From Acidobacteriaceae bacterium (GTDB taxonomy: Bacteria > Acidobacteriota > Terriglobia > Terriglobales > Acidobacteriaceae), in NCBI GenBank assembly GCA_027452245.1, contig DAIDGW010000143.1:1-64000 (forward strand): 64,000 bases of DNA. The letters are read 5' to 3'. Position 1 is the stretch's first letter, and each line of letters begins with the position of its first letter. The notes beneath the pieces were generated by a model. That model was not told where the DNA came from and searched no databases. It saw only the letters and a list, made by a program, of their open reading frames with translations. The position numbers were made by a program, and so were the translations under genes. Shown here one piece after another: positions 34,784 to 44,973 of the stretch.

Positions 34784-37700
34784 ATGTTGAACCAGCGCGT
34801 CGGCAGTACTCTGCTCGATTTCCGCAATCCGGCCGTGTTCCTAGTGTTGCTATTTGCAGCAGTGATTCTGGTTTCGATACCAGCCCTGAGTCAATCCACC
34901 GTAGGAAGAATCCTGGGAACAGTGACTGATCAGAGCGGGGCTGCGGTGCCGCAAGCCACGGTCACGATCACCGATGTGGATCGCGGAAGCTCACGGACGC
35001 TGACCACGGATGATTCCGGATCGTATGCAGCGCCGGACCTGCAGCCGGGCACATACCGAATTCGGGTTGAGGCAAAAGGATTCAAAACTCTCGAGAAAGA
35101 GCATGTTGTTGTCGAAGTTGCTACCGACGTACGCTCCGACTTCGGGTTGCAGCCTGGTCAGGTGAACGAAACCATCGTTGTCTATGAAGATGTCCCTCTC
35201 GTGAACACTACCTCCGCGACGCTGGGCGGAACGTTAAGCAATCAGCAGATCAACGATCTCCCGTTGAACGGACGCAACTACGAAAACCTGCTGCAACTTC
35301 GTCCCGGAGTGGTGCGGTACCCGGGTGGGGGATTCTCCACTACCAGCAGCAACGGACTGCGTGCGGAAGATAACGACTATCTGATCGAAGGGCTTTTCGA
35401 CAGCGAGCCATACTCCGGACAAGCGATTGTAAACGGGGCGGGCATCGCAGGAGATTCCGCAACCATTCTTCCCATCGACGCAATCCAGGAATTCAACATC
35501 CAGCAGAATCCGCCGGCAGAATACGGATGGAAGCCCGGATCGGTAGTGAACGTGGGCTTGAAGTCTGGGACGAACACGATTCACGGCAGCGCGTTCGCAT
35601 TCGGGCGCGACGGGGTAATGGACGCGCGCAACTACTTCAACACTGTGCCCAATACAAAACTGCCGAGGACACTGGAACAATTTGGGGGCAGCTTGGGGGG
35701 AGCCATTATCAAAGACAAGCTGTTCTACTTCGGTTCGTACGAAGGGCAGCGCTACAATGTAGGCAATTCCTTTGGAGGCGTAACCAGCCCCTCGATGGTT
35801 TCGATGCCGGCCAACGGAACCTGCCTGTCGATCACAGGCGACTGCGCCGATAGCATTCCAAACGCGATCGCAGATCTTCAAGCGGCGGGCGTAAAGATCA
35901 GCCCCGCAAGCTTGAAAGTAGCGGGCTGCGCTATGTCGGGCGGAACTGTTACCTGTAACGGCAGCGGGTTTCCCATAAATAACAACCCGACAATCAACAT
36001 TCCCAACGGATTCAACAACAATGTCGGCGTTGACAATGCGGTTGCAAAGATTGATTACAAACTCAATGACCGACACAGTATCAGCGGGGTCTATTTCTTC
36101 GGAAATAACACCGGAACGGTTGAAGATTTCCCGGAACTGCAGAAGAACTGGCTCTCCGACATTCATACACGCGCCCAAGTGGTAAGCGGAGACTGGATAT
36201 GGACGCCCGGCACGCGCTGGGTGAACGAATTGCGCACAGGGTACAACCGGCTGTATCAGCCCACCCTGCCCGGCGACCTCAACACTCCGGCCTCAGGCTA
36301 TGGGCTCGATACGGGCGTGAGCGGACCATACACCGGGGGCTTGCCGCGAATCGGATTCGGAGGATATTTCTTCCCCGGCCTCGGTGGATTCAAATGGCCG
36401 AAGTTCCAGGGGCCGGACAGCATCACGCAGTTCATCGACCACATTTCCTATACCGCAGGAAAGCACTCCCTGATGTTCGGTGGAGAGTTCCACGTCAACC
36501 AGGTCACGAACGCAGCATACGGCAATGCGCGCGGAAGCATTACGTTTCTTGGAGGCAACACACCGAATCCACTGAATCCTGCAGCAACATTGAACACCAC
36601 GACCCTGGAGGATTTTTTCGCCGGAGCTCCGCTGAAGGCGTCAGTCGAAATCGGCAACCCTACCCTGCATTTGCATAACTGGGCATACGCAGGATTCTTT
36701 CAGGACGATTGGAGAGCCTCGCGCACGCTTACTTTGAATTTAGGTATTCGCTACGAATACAACTCCGTGATCCAGGAACGGAATAATCTGCTGGGAAACT
36801 TCGATCCCAATCTCGGAATGGTGCAGGTTGGCAAGCAGATCGGGAATATCTATAACCCTGACCGCAATAACTTCGGGCCTCGCCTGGGATTTGCCTGGGA
36901 TGTGAAAGGTGATGGGAGCACAGTGCTGCGGGGTGGAGGCGGAGTGATTTATGAAACCGTGAACTGGCAGTCGTTCATTGCTTTCAATAACGCGTTTGGA
37001 CTGGGCAGCGTCCCCACGGGAGCAATCATCAACGCGGCGGGGGGCACGGCTGGCGGAACGATCACGACGGGAAATATTACGGTATTTCCTAACTTCCCAT
37101 GGGATAACGGTCCAGTCTACGGAAATAATAGCCAGATCAATTGCTATAACAGCCCGTGCCCAATCATGACCATCGATCACAATTATTCGACCCCGTACGT
37201 GGCCGACTGGACGGTTAGTCTGGAGCATGCCTTTACGCCCAACTTATCACTGGACGCGGCCTATGTAGGCAATCACGGAGCGAACCTGACCGGCATTCGC
37301 GATATCAATCAGCCGCCAGTGGGATCGGGCTATTCCAGCCTGTGCACGACAGATCCCAACTGCGAACAGGATCTGCGGCCCTACGCCAAGAAGTTTCCTT
37401 ACCTGAGCAACATCTTCCAGATGGGGAATGTCTACCGCTCAAACTACAACGGCCTGCAAGCCACATTAAACGCGCGAAACTTCCACGGGCTGAACATGGT
37501 GCTGGGCTATACCTATTCGCATGCGCTCGATGATGTCGCGGCTAATTGGGACTTCGGCTACGGTTCCGGTCTTCCGCAGAACTCTTATAATCTTGCGCAG
37601 GAGTACGCCAATAGTGACTTCGATGTCCGGCACCGTTTGACCATCTCGCTGACCTACGCGATTCCAGGCCGAAAAGGATTTGGCCAGATGCTGGAAGGCT

Positions 37701-38350
37701 GGGAAGTAGATTCGATTGCCACCATCCAGAGTGCGCAGTACTGGGGGCCAATGGATGAAGGCACGGATGCCGCCGGCGTAGGCCCCCTTCCGGTTAGTCC
37801 ACCGGCAAATGAACCCATCCGCTGGGACTTTTACGGGAATCCTTCGGATTTCAAATCTGGACCAACACCGCTTCCCTTCTTTCCAGGCAGCCATAATTCG
37901 GCGGCGCCAACCACCAACGCCAGTTGTAATGCACAGGCTCTGGCTCTCGATGGCGGTCATGCCGGAGGCCCCGCAACGACATCGCTTGCGTCGTTTGGCT
38001 GCTACGCGAAGGGAAGGTCGTACATGATCCCTCCCCCGCTTGGTCAGTTCGGAACAATGCGGAGAAACATCTTCCCGGATTCCGGCTTCCGAAACCTGGA
38101 TTTGGCTCTGGCGAAGAACTTCCAGATCGGAGAACGGCTGCGCACGCAATTCAGGGCGGAGTTTTTTAACATCTTTAACCATCCGAATTTCGCCAATCCG
38201 TATGGAGGACAGAATGGATACGGGCAGAACGATCCATCGGCTTCCGGCTTCGGCTGCGGATGCGCCACCCCCGATGTGGCAGCGGCGAATCCCGTCATCG
38301 GTTCAGGAGGAAGCCGAGCCGTACAACTCGCATTGAAGTTCATCTTCTGA
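34784..38350 (+). CDS. Oar-type TonB-dependent outer-membrane receptor
   Basis: This 1188-residue protein has a signal peptide (NPAVFLVLLFAAVILVSIPA). A carboxypeptidase-regulatory-like domain at about 35-110 follows (GRILGTVTDQSGAAVPQATV to FKTLEKEHVVVEV), then a plug (NQQINDLPLNGRNYENLLQL) and a large beta-barrel ending in VQLALKFIF with terminal Phe. GGAGGGG precedes the ATG at 34784. Such acidobacterial receptors import oligosaccharides or other large substrates with TonB energy. It shares a regulatory region with the GntR-controlled oxidoacid operon and is followed by a secreted hydrolase, so it probably imports that pathway's substrate. Confidence 0.9.
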   Translation: MLNQRVGSTLLDFRNPAVFLVLLFAAVILVSIPALSQSTVGRILGTVTDQSGAAVPQATVTITDVDRGSSRTLTTDDSGSYAAPDLQPGTYRIRVEAKGFKTLEKEHVVVEVATDVRSDFGLQPGQVNETIVVYEDVPLVNTTSATLGGTLSNQQINDLPLNGRNYENLLQLRPGVVRYPGGGFSTTSSNGLRAEDNDYLIEGLFDSEPYSGQAIVNGAGIAGDSATILPIDAIQEFNIQQNPPAEYGWKPGSVVNVGLKSGTNTIHGSAFAFGRDGVMDARNYFNTVPNTKLPRTLEQFGGSLGGAIIKDKLFYFGSYEGQRYNVGNSFGGVTSPSMVSMPANGTCLSITGDCADSIPNAIADLQAAGVKISPASLKVAGCAMSGGTVTCNGSGFPINNNPTINIPNGFNNNVGVDNAVAKIDYKLNDRHSISGVYFFGNNTGTVEDFPELQKNWLSDIHTRAQVVSGDWIWTPGTRWVNELRTGYNRLYQPTLPGDLNTPASGYGLDTGVSGPYTGGLPRIGFGGYFFPGLGGFKWPKFQGPDSITQFIDHISYTAGKHSLMFGGEFHVNQVTNAAYGNARGSITFLGGNTPNPLNPAATLNTTTLEDFFAGAPLKASVEIGNPTLHLHNWAYAGFFQDDWRASRTLTLNLGIRYEYNSVIQERNNLLGNFDPNLGMVQVGKQIGNIYNPDRNNFGPRLGFAWDVKGDGSTVLRGGGGVIYETVNWQSFIAFNNAFGLGSVPTGAIINAAGGTAGGTITTGNITVFPNFPWDNGPVYGNNSQINCYNSPCPIMTIDHNYSTPYVADWTVSLEHAFTPNLSLDAAYVGNHGANLTGIRDINQPPVGSGYSSLCTTDPNCEQDLRPYAKKFPYLSNIFQMGNVYRSNYNGLQATLNARNFHGLNMVLGYTYSHALDDVAANWDFGYGSGLPQNSYNLAQEYANSDFDVRHRLTISLTYAIPGRKGFGQMLEGWEVDSIATIQSAQYWGPMDEGTDAAGVGPLPVSPPANEPIRWDFYGNPSDFKSGPTPLPFFPGSHNSAAPTTNASCNAQALALDGGHAGGPATTSLASFGCYAKGRSYMIPPPLGQFGTMRRNIFPDSGFRNLDLALAKNFQIGERLRTQFRAEFFNIFNHPNFANPYGGQNGYGQNDPSASGFGCGCATPDVAAANPVIGSGGSRAVQLALKFIF

Positions 38351-38380
38351 GCAATCAAATGTGCTTAGTCTGAGGCATCG

Positions 38381-38409
38381 AGGCCGGGCACAAACTGTCC
38401 GGCCTTTTT
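38381..38409 (+). terminator. intrinsic terminator after the TonB receptor gene
   Basis: AGGCCGG and CCGGCCT pair as a GC-rich stem, and the right arm runs into five T residues. It is 31 bases downstream of the receptor stop. It should limit read-through to the hydrolase gene, which therefore may have its own promoter or depend on partial read-through. Confidence 0.8.
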
Positions 38410-38453
38410 CATTAGGCAGTGCATATCACAAGCAATTGAGGAACGTTCAAACA

Positions 38454-39659
38454 ATGGAAAAGCAACTTCAAGTGGTGGTTCTATTGGCAGTAACTTTTAT
38501 TTTTCCTGCTTTTGTTGCCGCACAACAGAGGCGCGAACGCACAATCGAAGAAATCAAAGTGGAGGCCATTCATCGCGCCGAAGTGGGCCAGTATCCGCTG
38601 ATCGGTCTGGACCCAGCGGATGTGGAAGATGCCTTCAAGACGATTCATACCTCCGACAAGGACGAGTGGGCTGCCGGGTTTATGCGGGTCGGCGATAAGT
38701 ACTTCAATGAGGCGAAGACGCTGGAGAAAAGTGATCCGGCAAAAGCAAATGCCGACTACATCAGGGCCTGGCGGATCTATTCATTCGGGCGTTGGCCTAT
38801 CCCGGCTTCCCCGGGCAAGCAGCGCTCCTATGAAAAGGCGCTGGAAGCTTTCCTGGACCATGCCAAGTTTATGGATCCCCCCCTCGAAGTCGTTCACATC
38901 CCGTTCGAAGGCAAGGAGATCATCGGCTATCTTCGGTTGCCCAAGAATGCGCACGGCCCGGTGCCGCTGGTAATCGCTGTCAATGGACTCGACAGCCGCA
39001 AGGAAGACTTGACGGAGAGCTTCAGCGGAATTTTGCCATTTGGAATTGGCTATCTCGCAGTGGATGGTCCTGGGACCGGGCAAGCTCCAATCAAAGTCTC
39101 CGAAAATGCTGACCGAATGCTGTCGAAGGTCATCGACTATGCGCAATCGCGCCCGGAAATCGATAGAAACCGAATTGCAATGCACGGCGTAAGCTGGGGC
39201 GCATACTGGGCGACAAAGATGGCAATCGTGGAACGCGGCAGGCTGCGAGGCACGAGCGCGCAGTCTCCGCCAATTGATGAGTTCTTCCAGAAGGATTTTC
39301 TGATGAATTCTCTTTTGGGCAATCGCGAATACCTTTTCGACCAAGTTCCGGCGCTGATGAATATTCTCGAGGGAGTCAATAATCTCGATGAAATGGCAGC
39401 TTACCTTCCCAAGATGTCTCTGGTTCATCAAGGGCTGCTAGGAAAGCCGATGGCGCCAATGCTCGTGATTGCCGGCGTTCTCGATACACAAGTACCCATT
39501 GCGGACGAATACCTACTCCTGAGCAAAGGGGATGTGCCGAAAGCGGCGTGGGTCAATCCGCGTGGTGGACACTTGGGTCGTCAGGTGGGGGTGTGGCCCG
39601 ATCCATTGATTTTCAAACAAGTCATTATTCCCTGGCTGGTCAAGACACTCGAACCGTAG
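38454..39659 (+). CDS. exported alpha/beta hydrolase (FrsA/DUF1100-like)
   Basis: This 401-residue protein has a signal peptide (VVVLLAVTFIFPAFVAAQQ). A helical cap (about 40-150) is followed by an alpha/beta hydrolase core. The nucleophile elbow is GVSWGAYWA (Ser about 247), with the oxyanion region DGPGTGQAP, a likely acid in GVLDTQVPIADEYLLL, and the His in GGHLGRQ near the end. The family includes FrsA and the C-C hydrolase of 2,6-dihydroxypseudooxynicotine, so ester or C-C bond cleavage is possible. The start at 38454 (GAGGAAC upstream) is chosen because the longer frame runs through the terminator. It lies next to a TonB receptor, which supports hydrolysis of an imported compound. Confidence 0.85.
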   Translation: MEKQLQVVVLLAVTFIFPAFVAAQQRRERTIEEIKVEAIHRAEVGQYPLIGLDPADVEDAFKTIHTSDKDEWAAGFMRVGDKYFNEAKTLEKSDPAKANADYIRAWRIYSFGRWPIPASPGKQRSYEKALEAFLDHAKFMDPPLEVVHIPFEGKEIIGYLRLPKNAHGPVPLVIAVNGLDSRKEDLTESFSGILPFGIGYLAVDGPGTGQAPIKVSENADRMLSKVIDYAQSRPEIDRNRIAMHGVSWGAYWATKMAIVERGRLRGTSAQSPPIDEFFQKDFLMNSLLGNREYLFDQVPALMNILEGVNNLDEMAAYLPKMSLVHQGLLGKPMAPMLVIAGVLDTQVPIADEYLLLSKGDVPKAAWVNPRGGHLGRQVGVWPDPLIFKQVIIPWLVKTLEP

Positions 39660-39857
39660 GCGAAATAGGATCCTCTGGAGTATTGGGCAACGTAAGGCTG
39701 CGCAGGGAACCAGGATCTGGATGTCAGGATGCGTGTGTCAAACGGATAGAAAATGTTGCGAACAGACCACACATTCCGGCTTCCATAGGTTGCCTCAAAG
39801 CTCGGCATAAGCTGAGTTCCGATTCCTTCATGTCCAATGTCAGCACTCCGGTGTGGC

Positions 39858-42800
39858 TTAGAAGGTGAAGCGGCCTGTCAGCATTACCATGCGGGGCCCT
39901 GCACCTTCGGCGTACTGCAGGCCGGTGATCGAACCAAAAGCGCCTGAATCTACCTGGATATTGGGAATGTCATAGTTCTGGTGATTCAGTGCGTTTGCGG
40001 CCTGTGCTCCCAGTTGCAGTTGCATTCCTTCCCGGACTAGGAAGCTCTTCAGCAGGGAAAGAGATACGGACTGCGTACCGGGTCCAGTTACCGAACCGAC
40101 CGGAGCATTGCCGAAGCGACCGATGTTGTTTCCCGGAATCGGGAAGGCTGCGGCATTCAGCCACTGCGGCAGGCCGCCAACGGTTCCCGAAGAATAAGGT
40201 GAAACGCCGCGATTGATATCGGTGCGGGTCGCGCCCAGCACATTTAGAATGCCGGTTCCAGCCGGGTCGGTTGTGGCCTCATAGGGTGTCAGGAACGGTC
40301 CGCTCTGATACAGCAGGACGCCCCCGAGTTGCCATGACCCGAGCAGGTTGTCGGCGAGGCGGTTGCCCAGTCTGAACCGTTGGCCGGGACCGAAAGGCAA
40401 GTCATAGATGAAGGTTGTGAGGAAGCGATGCCGCCGATCATAGCTGAGATTGCCATAGTCGATGCCGGGATGAAAGCGGTCGGTCCCCATGGATCCTCCG
40501 ACCCCCACGATCTGGCCGGGGTTTCCACCCTGAGCGTCTGAGAGGTCCCGGGTAAAGACGTAGCTCGCGTCGAACTGCAGTCCGTGCGAGAAGCGCTTGC
40601 TGGCGTCGGCGGTGAAGCTGTTGTAATTCGACTCCGCATAATTGCACACGCAGTCCAGGATGCCCCACAAGGGATAGGGCCGCTGATTGGCGACGGCATT
40701 GTAGCCCAGAGTGTTCGGCGGAACCTGGTTCATGTCCTGTTGGGAATCGAGATGACTGCCGTGGTTGCCCATGTACGTCAACCGCAGCCCAATGTCATGA
40801 CCAACGCTGCGTTCGACCGTGAGGTTCCATTCCTGCACGGTGGGATCGATATAGTGCAGCGGGAACACATCGAAGAAGTTCGCAAGACCGGGCACGAAGA
40901 GGTTGGAGGGGAAGGGTGAGGGGAATGCAAGCTCCGGCTGTCCATTCGGCTTGAAGGCATTCGGGTAGTTGGCGAAATAGCTGGTGCTGACCGCCCATCC
41001 GGTATAGGAGGAGAAGCCCAGGGGGATGGCGACAAACCGGCCGTATCCGCCGCGGACCACTGTTTGGTCGTTCCCAAACGGACGCCATGCAAAGCCGATG
41101 CGAGGACCCCAATCGCCCGTGTAGGTGTAGCGCAGGGTCGAGGGAATTCCCGCCTGCTGCGCGGTTAAGATTGGCGTTGGTGCAATCGACTGGGCGAACC
41201 CTGGCTCGGTGAGTGCCAATCCAGCCTGATTTGGAACTACCACTGCTCCATTGACCACCTGCCCGTTGACCACAGAAGAGAAGTTCGGCATGAAGGCTGC
41301 GGTGTTGTGGTTCTGCGCAGACAATGGCGGATGCAACTCGTAACGCATACCGATGTTGATGGTAAGGTTGTCGGTGGCCTTCCACTCGTCCTGCGCATAG
41401 AACGTGTATGAATGCCCGATGGCGATCATGCCAGGATCGCTCACTTGTGCCAGGGAGACGATATCCGGATATCCCTGCAGGAACGCGGCATAGGGATCGC
41501 CGATGGTCTGGCCCACCGGCGAGGACAAATCATAGGTGTAGGCTCCCACCTCGGAGCCGCCGAAAACGTTGCCATCCTGATATCGCAAACGGTTGAACTG
41601 GACTCCGAATTTCATGTTGTGCCGCTGCCGGGTCCAACTCAGGTTATCGATGAATTCGATGGTTTTGTTCTTCTGTTCGCTGGCATTGCCGCCGCCCGTG
41701 CTGACAAACCCGTTGATGGCGAAATTCGGAGAGGCGGCGAAGGTTGGAATGTTCGGCAATCCCTGGATGCCGATATCCTTGACCAGGGTCGCCGCATTCG
41801 CATTGAAGTTGGTGATGTTGTCGGAGGAACTGTATCCCGCACGTAATTCGTTTACCAAGGTGGGGCTTATCGCCCAGTTGTAAGCCACCGTCAATCCCGA
41901 GACCGTCTGCGGGGTTGACACCGTCCCCAGTACGGGCGATCCGACGGAGAGCGGAGACATGCTGGAGTCCATCGCCTTGTAGCTGTAGCGAACAAAGACG
42001 TTCTGGCTGCCGGTGAAATAGTGATCGATACGCAGATCGCCCTGATTACTGGAAATCGGAGTCGAAACATTCTCCTGATAATTGTTCTGGTAAGCTCCGG
42101 CCGGCCCGAAATTCGGCTTTGGGAACAGCGTATTCAGGGCGTTGGCCGAAGTGGATGCGATGGGGACATTGTTGCAGGGAATTGGGGTACCATCTGGCTG
42201 GAAGATCTGCGCTACGCCTTGCCCATTTAAGTATGAGCACAGGTTGCCCTGCCGCATGGCCATGGAGGGAACGCTCACCAGCAGCGGTTGTTGGGTGGGG
42301 AGGCGCAATCCTTCATAGCTTGCGAAGAAAAAGGTCCGGTTGTGGCCGTCATAGACATTCGGAATAACAACCGGTCCGCCGAGGTACCCTCCGAAATTAT
42401 GCATATGGATCGACGGCTTGGTCAGGGTGAAGGGGTTCCCTGAGTTGAGGGAGGTGTTCTCTTCATTGTCGAACAGACCGCCATGGAAGGTGTTGGTGCC
42501 ACTGCGGGAGATCGTCGTAATGTCCGTTACCCCGCCATATTCTGCGCTGTTATTGCTTTCGCCTACCCGGATTTCCGCAATCGAGTTAAAGGACGGGAAC
42601 AGCTCAGTTGTGGGCCCTCCATACTCAACATTCATGGTGCTGATGCCGTCGAGCGTGTACGATTGCAGAGCCGGAGTTGAACCGGCAATTACCAGGTTGT
42701 TGCTTTCGTCTGTTTGCACTCCTGGTTGAGTGGTGAGGGTCGAATAGGCGCTCGTCGACCCTGTGGACCGGGAGTAAATGGCGACGGGCAGATCCACCAG

Positions 42801-43280
42801 AGACTGCCCTGTCTTCGTCTCGGCAATAGAAGACTGATCCGTGCTGATCGCCCCCGCAGCTGTCTCTTGCACAGTTACCACTGTGGCCTCGGAACCCACG
42901 CGCAGCTTCGCGTCGACTCGTATCACCTGACGGGCCTGCAACACAACATCGGTGAATGTCTGGGTGACGAATCCCGTGGACTCAACCGAGACGCTATAAC
43001 GCGCCGGCTGCAGATTCAGGAATGCGTACCCACCCTGGTCATCCGTCTTGGCCATCTGCGAAGTCGCGGTTCCGACATTCGTCAACCGCACCATTGCGCC
43101 CTCAATGACCCGCCCCGAGGGGTCTTTCACGGTTCCGATGATACTTCCGAAAGTCGATTGCGCCATTGCCGGTAAGCTGGCACTGCCGAGGGCAAGAATA
43201 GCGAGGGCCATGACCAGAGCAATCCAAAAAGTCCGACCGGTACCAGTTCCTCCCGCCCAACGAGTTCGCGCTATCTTCAT
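39858..43280 (-). CDS. second Oar-type TonB-dependent receptor
   Basis: This 1140-residue protein has a signal peptide (ALVMALAILALGSASLPAMA), then a carboxypeptidase-regulatory domain (GSIIGTVKDPSGRVIEGAMV, to FTDVVLQARQVI). A plug region and a barrel ending in RMVMLTGRFTF with a terminal Phe follow. GGAGG lies before the ATG at 43280. It converges on the hydrolase gene. Its substrate is unknown, and it shows no shared operator with the gntR cluster. It is similar in layout to the receptor at 34784 but clearly a distinct paralogue. Confidence 0.9.
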   Translation of the reverse strand: MKIARTRWAGGTGTGRTFWIALVMALAILALGSASLPAMAQSTFGSIIGTVKDPSGRVIEGAMVRLTNVGTATSQMAKTDDQGGYAFLNLQPARYSVSVESTGFVTQTFTDVVLQARQVIRVDAKLRVGSEATVVTVQETAAGAISTDQSSIAETKTGQSLVDLPVAIYSRSTGSTSAYSTLTTQPGVQTDESNNLVIAGSTPALQSYTLDGISTMNVEYGGPTTELFPSFNSIAEIRVGESNNSAEYGGVTDITTISRSGTNTFHGGLFDNEENTSLNSGNPFTLTKPSIHMHNFGGYLGGPVVIPNVYDGHNRTFFFASYEGLRLPTQQPLLVSVPSMAMRQGNLCSYLNGQGVAQIFQPDGTPIPCNNVPIASTSANALNTLFPKPNFGPAGAYQNNYQENVSTPISSNQGDLRIDHYFTGSQNVFVRYSYKAMDSSMSPLSVGSPVLGTVSTPQTVSGLTVAYNWAISPTLVNELRAGYSSSDNITNFNANAATLVKDIGIQGLPNIPTFAASPNFAINGFVSTGGGNASEQKNKTIEFIDNLSWTRQRHNMKFGVQFNRLRYQDGNVFGGSEVGAYTYDLSSPVGQTIGDPYAAFLQGYPDIVSLAQVSDPGMIAIGHSYTFYAQDEWKATDNLTINIGMRYELHPPLSAQNHNTAAFMPNFSSVVNGQVVNGAVVVPNQAGLALTEPGFAQSIAPTPILTAQQAGIPSTLRYTYTGDWGPRIGFAWRPFGNDQTVVRGGYGRFVAIPLGFSSYTGWAVSTSYFANYPNAFKPNGQPELAFPSPFPSNLFVPGLANFFDVFPLHYIDPTVQEWNLTVERSVGHDIGLRLTYMGNHGSHLDSQQDMNQVPPNTLGYNAVANQRPYPLWGILDCVCNYAESNYNSFTADASKRFSHGLQFDASYVFTRDLSDAQGGNPGQIVGVGGSMGTDRFHPGIDYGNLSYDRRHRFLTTFIYDLPFGPGQRFRLGNRLADNLLGSWQLGGVLLYQSGPFLTPYEATTDPAGTGILNVLGATRTDINRGVSPYSSGTVGGLPQWLNAAAFPIPGNNIGRFGNAPVGSVTGPGTQSVSLSLLKSFLVREGMQLQLGAQAANALNHQNYDIPNIQVDSGAFGSITGLQYAEGAGPRMVMLTGRFTF

Positions 43281-43725
43281 TATTATTTCCTCCGTAATAT
43301 CCGCGGACTTCGCATTGGGACGAGCATTTCCCGGCAGGCGGCACAAACCGCGATCCAGTTCTGTTGTCCCCTTAAGACGTTTTCTCAGACCAAGCAGTCC
43401 GACAGCTACTCCTGCGAAACGCTAGAGCAGAAGGCGAGGCATTATGCATGACTCATAGCCCACAGCGGCTAACAGCCATCCGCTCCGCAAACTCCTAGTG
43501 TTCGCTGCCGAGACGAAACACAGCCCTCGGCAGTGCTCATGCGCGGCTGGGAAACCCACGCTTTCAGAGTGGTCACTGTCTTTTTTTATTCCGCAGTTGG
43601 GAACTGGCTGATCTTCACCCGTCCAAAGCGCATTTGCAACGTTTTTCACGGTGATTTCACCCGTCAAATGCGGTGTGACACGGCTTGTTTTCGTGTGGTA
43701 TAAACGACCGAACGGTTCGGAACTG
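43281..43725. other. divergent intergenic region
   Basis: These 445 bases separate the second TonB receptor from the membrane regulator and must hold both promoters. Minus-strand frames are short and motif-free. No strong palindrome or RNA gene was recognised. Confidence 0.45.
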
Positions 43726-44973
43726 ATGTCGGCCACTTACACGGGACCCGAAGCTGATCTGCAGTGGTCCGGCGATGCGCGCTGGGATCTGGTGCGCAGA
43801 ATAGCCTCCAGTCCACAACTGAAAAACTCGCCGCGCCTGTGCGATTTTCTCTTCTATGCCGCCGGATGTGCGATACGTAACGCTCCGGAGGAAGCCACCG
43901 AACAACAAATTGGGGTAAACGTCTTCGGCCGTCCACCCGGATACAATTCCAGCGAAGATAGCATCGTTCGCACGCATGCCCGCCTTCTGAGGCAGAAACT
44001 CGCCGGCTATTTCGAAGATCAGGGCGTGATGGAAGAGATGGTGTTGGAGATCCCGAAGGGACATTACGTACCGCTTTTCCGCCTGCGCCTCCCCAGACAG
44101 GCAGAATCCAGCGCTTCGCTGCCCTCCCAAGCGACCGTTGTTCCCACTCCCTTAGTTCTGGAACCAATTTCCGCCTCGCGTTTTAGAAGTCGATGGATTA
44201 TCGGCGGAGTGATCACTGGCCTCATTTGTGTAATTGCCTTTGTCGGGTGGCCTTCAAGGGAACGCGTCCCCGCAGCCCCTTCGGCTCTGGAAGCCTTCTG
44301 GAAGCCCTTTTTCACGGGGACTCCGCCGCTGGTCATCTACAGCAATGCGCTATTCGTGGGCAACTCCGCGCAAGGGCTTCGCTATGCCTCCCCCGGCGCG
44401 GGCATTCCGTCGGACAGAGATGGCTATGTGGATACTTACACTGGCGTCGGAGAGCTCGCTGCCATTCACACTCTAACCCGCCTTTTCGACGAACATCATG
44501 CTATTTTTGTCCCGAAGAGAAGTCTCCTAGTGACATGGGATGAAGCAGAACTCCGAAATCTCATCTTTATAGGATCGCGGGCAGAGAATCCCTCTCTGCG
44601 TGTCCTCTCACCCACTACTGATTTCAGCATGACAACGGGCCCTGGATTTTCCGCGGTGGTCAACCATAATCCCCTTGCGGGAGAACCCGCTCTATTCTCG
44701 CGCCTGGAGCATCCTCTCACTCGCGATTACGCTATCTTGGCTCTTCTTCCTGGCGTCACGCCAGATCACCATGTTCTGATTTTCAGCGGACTCATGACCT
44801 TCGGGACTCAGGCTGCAGTGGAATATGTATGCCAGCCAGCTATGGTTTCCGCTCTGCTGAAGAAAGTTGGCGGTCCAAACGGCGAGATTCGCCCCTTTGA
44901 AGCCGTGCTGGAAACGGATATCGGCGGTGGAGTTCCGCTACAGAGCAGGCTGGTCACGATCCGGGTTCACTAA
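43726..44973 (+). CDS. membrane protein with N-terminal DNA-binding-like domain (acidobacterial family)
   Basis: This 415-residue protein has a conserved N-terminal region of about 110 residues: RLCDFLFYAAGCAIRN, then EQQIGVNVFGRPPGYNSSED, IVRTHARLLRQKLAGYFED, and IPKGHYVPLFR. I know this from many Terriglobia proteins, where it resembles a regulator or winged-helix-like module. One membrane segment follows (IIGGVITGLICVIAFVGWP, about 157-175). The extracytoplasmic part of about 230 residues is unrecognised. It precedes the polysaccharide locus and could regulate it, but this is only inferred from position. Confidence 0.75.
   Translation: MSATYTGPEADLQWSGDARWDLVRRIASSPQLKNSPRLCDFLFYAAGCAIRNAPEEATEQQIGVNVFGRPPGYNSSEDSIVRTHARLLRQKLAGYFEDQGVMEEMVLEIPKGHYVPLFRLRLPRQAESSASLPSQATVVPTPLVLEPISASRFRSRWIIGGVITGLICVIAFVGWPSRERVPAAPSALEAFWKPFFTGTPPLVIYSNALFVGNSAQGLRYASPGAGIPSDRDGYVDTYTGVGELAAIHTLTRLFDEHHAIFVPKRSLLVTWDEAELRNLIFIGSRAENPSLRVLSPTTDFSMTTGPGFSAVVNHNPLAGEPALFSRLEHPLTRDYAILALLPGVTPDHHVLIFSGLMTFGTQAAVEYVCQPAMVSALLKKVGGPNGEIRPFEAVLETDIGGGVPLQSRLVTIRVH

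Noticed and set aside
35234-36178. 314-codon minus-strand frame
   Set aside because: It is opposite the TonB receptor barrel and has no recognisable domain.
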